55,798 bases of DNA, from the NCBI GenBank assembly GCA_900548185.1, contig URJJ01000011.1, positions 1-55,798 on the forward strand, given 5' to 3'. Below, piece after piece: positions 52,497 to 55,798 of the stretch (positions are counted from its first letter, which is position 1; every line of letters starts with the position of its first letter). The stretch comes from an uncultured Opitutales bacterium (GTDB lineage Bacteria > Verrucomicrobiota > Verrucomicrobiia > Opitutales > Intestinicryptomonadaceae). Below the pieces are notes generated by a model, which was not told the DNA's origin, did no database searches, and was given only the letters and a program-made list of their open reading frames with translations. A program made the translations under genes and the position numbers.

Positions 52497-52586
52497 ATTA
52501 CGCGATGATTTTACCCTTTTTTTAATTTGTCAACCGCGTTGTTTTTATTGTTGTAAAAAGGGGCGGCCTCTGCGTTTATTCGGGCC

Positions 52587-54119
52587 ATGACAGACTACTC
52601 TTGGACGGATTCGCGCGCAGCCGGGGCGCTCGCGCACATTTCCAGCCTCCCGTCGCGCCAGGGCATAGGCTCTTTCGGCAAAGGCGCGGACCTGTTCATG
52701 GAATTCCTCGCGGAGTCGGGCTTCAAATACTGGCAGGTGTGCCCGCTTGCGCCGACAGGCTACGGGGACTCCCCCTACCAGTCCTTTTCCTCGTTCGCGG
52801 GCAACACCTACTTCATAGACTACCACGCCCTTGCAGACGCCGGTCTCCTCGGGCGCGGGGACGCCGAAGAGATGGAGGCCCTCCCCGGCGGATTCTGCGA
52901 CTACGGCGCAGTCTATGAAACCCTCCCGCGCATGCTGCGCAAGGCCGCCGCAAAAAAGCGCGAGTACCGCAACCTCGGCTTCCCCGTCGCAATCGGCGAG
53001 TTCGCCGAAAAAAACGCCTGGTGGCTGGACGGCTACGCCGAATTCATGGCCCTGAAAAAGAGGTTCGGCGGCCGCCCGTGGAGCGAATGGCCGGACAGCT
53101 TCAAATTCAGGCGGGGCATGAAATTCACCCGCGAGGACGAGGAGGAGAAGCGGGCGGTGGTGTTCGGGCAGTGGGTTTTCGACTGCCAGTACCGCGCCTT
53201 CCGGGAAAAGCTGCGCGCAGCCGGCCTGGAAATAATAGGCGACGTTCCCATATTCGTATCCCGCGACTCGGCAGACGTGTGGGCGAACCCCGGCCTCTTC
53301 GAGCTTGAGGCAGACCTGTCCCCGCGCTTCGTGGCAGGAGTCGGCCCCGACTACTTCTCCCCCACGGGCCAGCTCTGGGGCAACCCGCTCTACCGCTGGG
53401 ACGCCAAGGGCGAGGAGCTTTTCCGCTTCTGGGAGAGGCGCCTGGAAAAGTCATTTGAAATGTACGACGTGCTGCGCATAGACCACTTCAGGGGGTTCGC
53501 CGACTACTGGGAAATACCGGCGGGCGAAACGGACGCCTCGAAGGGACGGTGGCGCGACGGCCCCGGAAAGCCGTTTTTTGCAAGGATGCGCAAAACCTTC
53601 CCGCGCGAAAAATTCATAGCAGAGGACCTCGGAATCCTCTCCGACAAGGCGCGCAGGCTTGTGCGCGACATCCGCATGCCGAACATGGCCGTCCTACAGT
53701 TCGCCTTCGGCGGAGTCCCCTCGAACCCGTACCTGCCGCACAACCTCTCGCGCGACATGGTCTGCTACACCGGCACGCACGACAACGACACCTCCGCCTC
53801 CTGGTACGCCTCCGCCCCCGAAAAGGCCCGCGACCAGTTCCGGCGCTACTTCTCGACGCCTGGGGACGCCCCGAACTGGACAATGACGCTGGCCGCCATG
53901 ACGAGCGTCTGCAAGATTGCGGTAATCCCGATGCAGGACATACTCGGCCTCGGGGCCGAAGCCCGCATGAACACCCCCGGCCGCCCCTACGGGAACTGGC
54001 AGTGGCGCATGACAAAATCCCAGCTCGAAGCCGCCATCGCAAACCAGGCGCCGTTTTTGCGCGGGATGTGCGAGCTAAGCGGCAGGCTGAACCCCGCGCC
54101 CTCGGCTGAAAATGCTTGA
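52587..54119 (+). CDS. malQ: 4-alpha-glucanotransferase (amylomaltase)
   Basis: A 510-residue GH77 enzyme that moves alpha-1,4-glucan chains between maltodextrins, used in glycogen and maltose metabolism. The N-terminus 'AGALAHISSLPSRQGIGSFGKGA' is the family start. Catalytic residues are Asp299 (nucleophile, RIDHFRG), Glu346 (acid/base, AEDLG) and Asp399 (HDND). Length matches the short bacterial form (Thermus, 500 residues) rather than the 694-residue E. coli enzyme. The 90-bp gap upstream is shared with the divergent cyclase gene. The MscS gene follows with overlap or near contact. Confidence 0.97.
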   Translation: MTDYSWTDSRAAGALAHISSLPSRQGIGSFGKGADLFMEFLAESGFKYWQVCPLAPTGYGDSPYQSFSSFAGNTYFIDYHALADAGLLGRGDAEEMEALPGGFCDYGAVYETLPRMLRKAAAKKREYRNLGFPVAIGEFAEKNAWWLDGYAEFMALKKRFGGRPWSEWPDSFKFRRGMKFTREDEEEKRAVVFGQWVFDCQYRAFREKLRAAGLEIIGDVPIFVSRDSADVWANPGLFELEADLSPRFVAGVGPDYFSPTGQLWGNPLYRWDAKGEELFRFWERRLEKSFEMYDVLRIDHFRGFADYWEIPAGETDASKGRWRDGPGKPFFARMRKTFPREKFIAEDLGILSDKARRLVRDIRMPNMAVLQFAFGGVPSNPYLPHNLSRDMVCYTGTHDNDTSASWYASAPEKARDQFRRYFSTPGDAPNWTMTLAAMTSVCKIAVIPMQDILGLGAEARMNTPGRPYGNWQWRMTKSQLEAAIANQAPFLRGMCELSGRLNPAPSAENA

Positions 54120-54150
54120 AATGCGCCGAACTGCGCCGACAATTAAAGGC

Positions 54151-55506
54151 ATGTTAAACGCCGCAAAAAAGACCGTTTTGGCCGTCCTGCTCTGCGCCTG
54201 CGCGTCCCTTCCCGCCGCAGAAGGCCGGGCCCCCGCCGCACCGCCCGACGCCCTCCCCCGGATAGAGGGCCTTGAAAGCGTGGACACGTCCGTCCCGCCT
54301 GACTATGTGGAGCGCTTCGTGGACGACTCCAGGCCGTATTCGCAGAAGGAAAAGGAGGCGATACGCTCAAACCGCGACGCGACGTCCGTGGTGCGCGCCC
54401 AAAAGACCCTCGGCGCATCCGCAAGGATACTCGAAAAAGTCGGGGCAACGCCCGAATCGTTCCCGGGCGAGACCCTGGGGGTTCCGGATTTCGTGTGGGT
54501 TTCGGTGGCGCTTCTGCTTCTCATATACGGGGCAGCGGGCGCGGGCGCGGTCCACTTGGCATCGTGGGTTTTCATGCGGATTTCGGCCGCCAGGAACACG
54601 GGGCTATTCAAGGAGCTTCTCGGCAATGTGAAAAGCCCGCTTCTTTACTTAGCCTACGCGGCCGCCCTGTACGCGTCTCTCATACGCCTGTCGATAGCGC
54701 TCGGGGAAAACAAGATTTTTGAAAACGCGTTCACTATCGTTTTCATGTCGCTTTACGCGTGGCTTTTCCTGAGGGTGTACGACGCCCTCGCCCGGCGAGT
54801 CGAAACCCTCGCCAGGAAAAAGGACGGGGTAAAGGACGTGTTCCCGATTTTCAGGAAGTTCATCCGGTGGATGATAATAGTGTTCGCCCTGCTAACCATA
54901 CTTTCGAGGCTGGGCTTTGACGTGAAGGGCCTGATGCTCTCCCTGGGCATCGGCGGCGCGGCGCTCGCGTTCGCCTCGAAGGACACGATAGCCAACTTCT
55001 TCGGCTCGGTGTCGCTCATAATGGACGCCCCTTTCAGGATAGGCGACAGGATACAGGTTTCAGGCAAGCTCGACGGCACGGTAGAAAGCATCGGCATACG
55101 CTCCACGCGCATACGCAACCTCGACCAGACGGTCTCAATCCTCCCGAACTCCTATCTGGCAAACGAATACATCGTAAACGTCACGCGCTGGAAGAAGCGG
55201 AAGGTCGCGATGAAGATAGGGCTCGTCTATTCGACGACGGCGGACCAGATGAGGTCGGTTGTAGGCGGCATTGCGCAAATGCTCAAAAGCGATCCCGACG
55301 TAAACGGGGAGACGATTCTGGTAAACTTTTCCGAATTTGCGGAAAGTTCGCTGAACATATCCATAACATATTTCACAAATTCCGTGGAAACTGCGAAATA
55401 TCTGGAAGTATCCGAGCGCGTAAATTTCGCCATTATGGAGATTGTCGCAAAAAACGGAACGCAGATGGCCTTCCCCACCCGCTCGGTTTACATCGAAAAG
55501 CAGTGA
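54151..55506 (+). CDS. MscS-family mechanosensitive ion channel, second copy
   Basis: About 451 residues from ATG 54151, which starts a signal peptide (MLNAAKKTVLAVLLCACASLPAAEG); ATG 54112 would overlap the end of malQ by 8 bp. After a periplasmic segment (about 25-110) come several membrane helices and the MscS core 'LSLGIGGAALAFASKDTIANFFGSVSLIMDAPFRIGDRIQV', 'TVESIGIRSTRIRNLDQTVSILPNS', then the C-terminal alpha/beta domain. It parallels the channel at 15740 in length and domain order. Directly downstream of malQ on the same strand, it is possibly cotranscribed. It ends 254 bp before the adapter. Confidence 0.92.
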   Translation: MLNAAKKTVLAVLLCACASLPAAEGRAPAAPPDALPRIEGLESVDTSVPPDYVERFVDDSRPYSQKEKEAIRSNRDATSVVRAQKTLGASARILEKVGATPESFPGETLGVPDFVWVSVALLLLIYGAAGAGAVHLASWVFMRISAARNTGLFKELLGNVKSPLLYLAYAAALYASLIRLSIALGENKIFENAFTIVFMSLYAWLFLRVYDALARRVETLARKKDGVKDVFPIFRKFIRWMIIVFALLTILSRLGFDVKGLMLSLGIGGAALAFASKDTIANFFGSVSLIMDAPFRIGDRIQVSGKLDGTVESIGIRSTRIRNLDQTVSILPNSYLANEYIVNVTRWKKRKVAMKIGLVYSTTADQMRSVVGGIAQMLKSDPDVNGETILVNFSEFAESSLNISITYFTNSVETAKYLEVSERVNFAIMEIVAKNGTQMAFPTRSVYIEKQ

Positions 55507-55760
55507 GGCCGGACGCGTCCATCCGGAGGCGCGCGCATCGAAATCGCTTCGGAATCCCGACCGCGCAAGGGCTCCCGCCGCCCGGATTCGCGGGGACTCT
55601 CTTTAGCTGCGCCTGAATGCCCGCTACGCCCGCCGAAGCCGCACCCGCCGGAGGGGTTCCTCGTGCGGGATGCGCGGCGCGGGCGGAGGAGGGCAAACGC
55701 GTCAACATCGCCTTTGCAAATTCAAATATCCTGCGAAATTCCCCGCCCCCAGCCCCGGGA
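55507..55760. other. Contig-end intergenic region
   Basis: 254 bp after the last gene, GC-rich, with no convincing coding or RNA feature. Minus-strand frames exist but depend on adapter sequence for their start codon. Confidence 0.5.
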
Positions 55761-55798
55761 CTGTCTCTTATACACATCTCCGAGCCCACGAGACCCTA
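55761..55798 (+). other. Nextera sequencing adapter, not genomic
   Basis: CTGTCTCTTATACACATCT (55761-55779) is the Tn5 mosaic end used in Nextera libraries, and CCGAGCCCACGAGAC (55780-55794) is the following adapter. The last four bases are of unclear origin. The minus-strand translation of this adapter gives the well-known false peptide MGSEMCIRDS. The true contig ends at or before 55760. Confidence 0.97.

Noticed and set aside
51525..52508. 327-codon plus-strand open frame
   Set aside because: Antisense to the cyclase-like gene; low-complexity shadow.
55433..55789. 118-codon minus-strand frame beginning MGSEMCIRDS
   Set aside because: Its start lies in the Nextera adapter; this peptide is a known artefact.
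1..55798. tRNA, rRNA, CRISPR array or intact insertion sequence
   Set aside because: No T-loop or acceptor patterns, regularly spaced repeats, or transposase genes were recognised by reading; a covariance or repeat search would be needed to exclude small RNAs.

Overview
The window looks like one end of a metagenome-assembled contig from a host-associated, probably anaerobic Gram-negative bacterium of the PVC group, most likely Verrucomicrobiota (Opitutales-like), possibly Kiritimatiellae or Lentisphaerae. The reasons are three PEP-CTERM proteins with 'VPEPA.YAA..G.L...W.RRKAR' tails, OprP-like porins beside a pst operon, a rubrerythrin, a CdaZ-like diadenylate cyclase domain, and weak or absent Shine-Dalgarno signals in front of many genes. 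The last 38 bases are not genomic: they carry a Nextera transposase adapter.

The left half (about 1-26,740) is visibly AT-richer and is accessory DNA. Positions 1-9.1 kb hold a minus-strand block: a TM2-like protein, a 1670-residue methylase/helicase fusion of the DarB/BmhA type typical of conjugative elements, an unknown 472-residue protein, a Fic AMP-transferase with a fused VbhA-like segment and a wHTH, and two small unknowns. From 9.2 to 12.6 kb there are small orphan genes, a ribbon-helix-helix protein and an HU protein. From 12.6 to 15.5 kb lies a polymorphic-toxin locus: an Rhs C-terminal half carrying a putative metallopeptidase toxin, an overlapping lipoprotein (likely immunity), and a scar where the Rhs gene and an AAA/DUF4143 ATPase gene were both cut and joined. 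From 15.7 to 24.4 kb there is an MscS channel and three PEP-CTERM surface proteins, one a 985-residue pentapeptide-repeat protein built from eight modules. From 24.4 to 26.7 kb there is an invertase-type serine recombinase, a tandem-HTH protein that seems to have lost its end, and AT-rich gene-free DNA.

From 26.75 kb the sequence is GC-rich and gene-dense, and reads as core chromosome. It holds an exported unknown protein, a YraQ/ArsP-type permease, an RRM RNA-binding protein, then a complete phosphate uptake unit on the minus strand (porin-pstS-pstC-pstA-pstB-phoU), a divergent paralogous porin, a Tat-exported sulfide:quinone-reductase-like flavoprotein and a rubrerythrin. Direct repeats with an 11-bp period, laid out like Pho boxes, precede the porin/pst unit and the flavoprotein. 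A tandem repeat of about 160 bp with embedded terminators follows the rubrerythrin. Then come a small acyl-chemistry locus (KAS III, ACP, AMP-ligase, SDR), a DMT transporter, cysE, valS, a c-di-AMP cyclase-like gene, malQ and a second MscS channel.

No tRNA, rRNA, CRISPR array or intact insertion sequence was seen. The most unusual items are the PstA with a periplasmic insert of nearly 300 residues, the phased Pho-box-like repeats, the chimeric Rhs/ATPase junction with a variant-motif peptidase toxin, the eight-module pentapeptide PEP-CTERM protein near a site-specific recombinase, and the compact KAS III/ACP/ligase/SDR locus.
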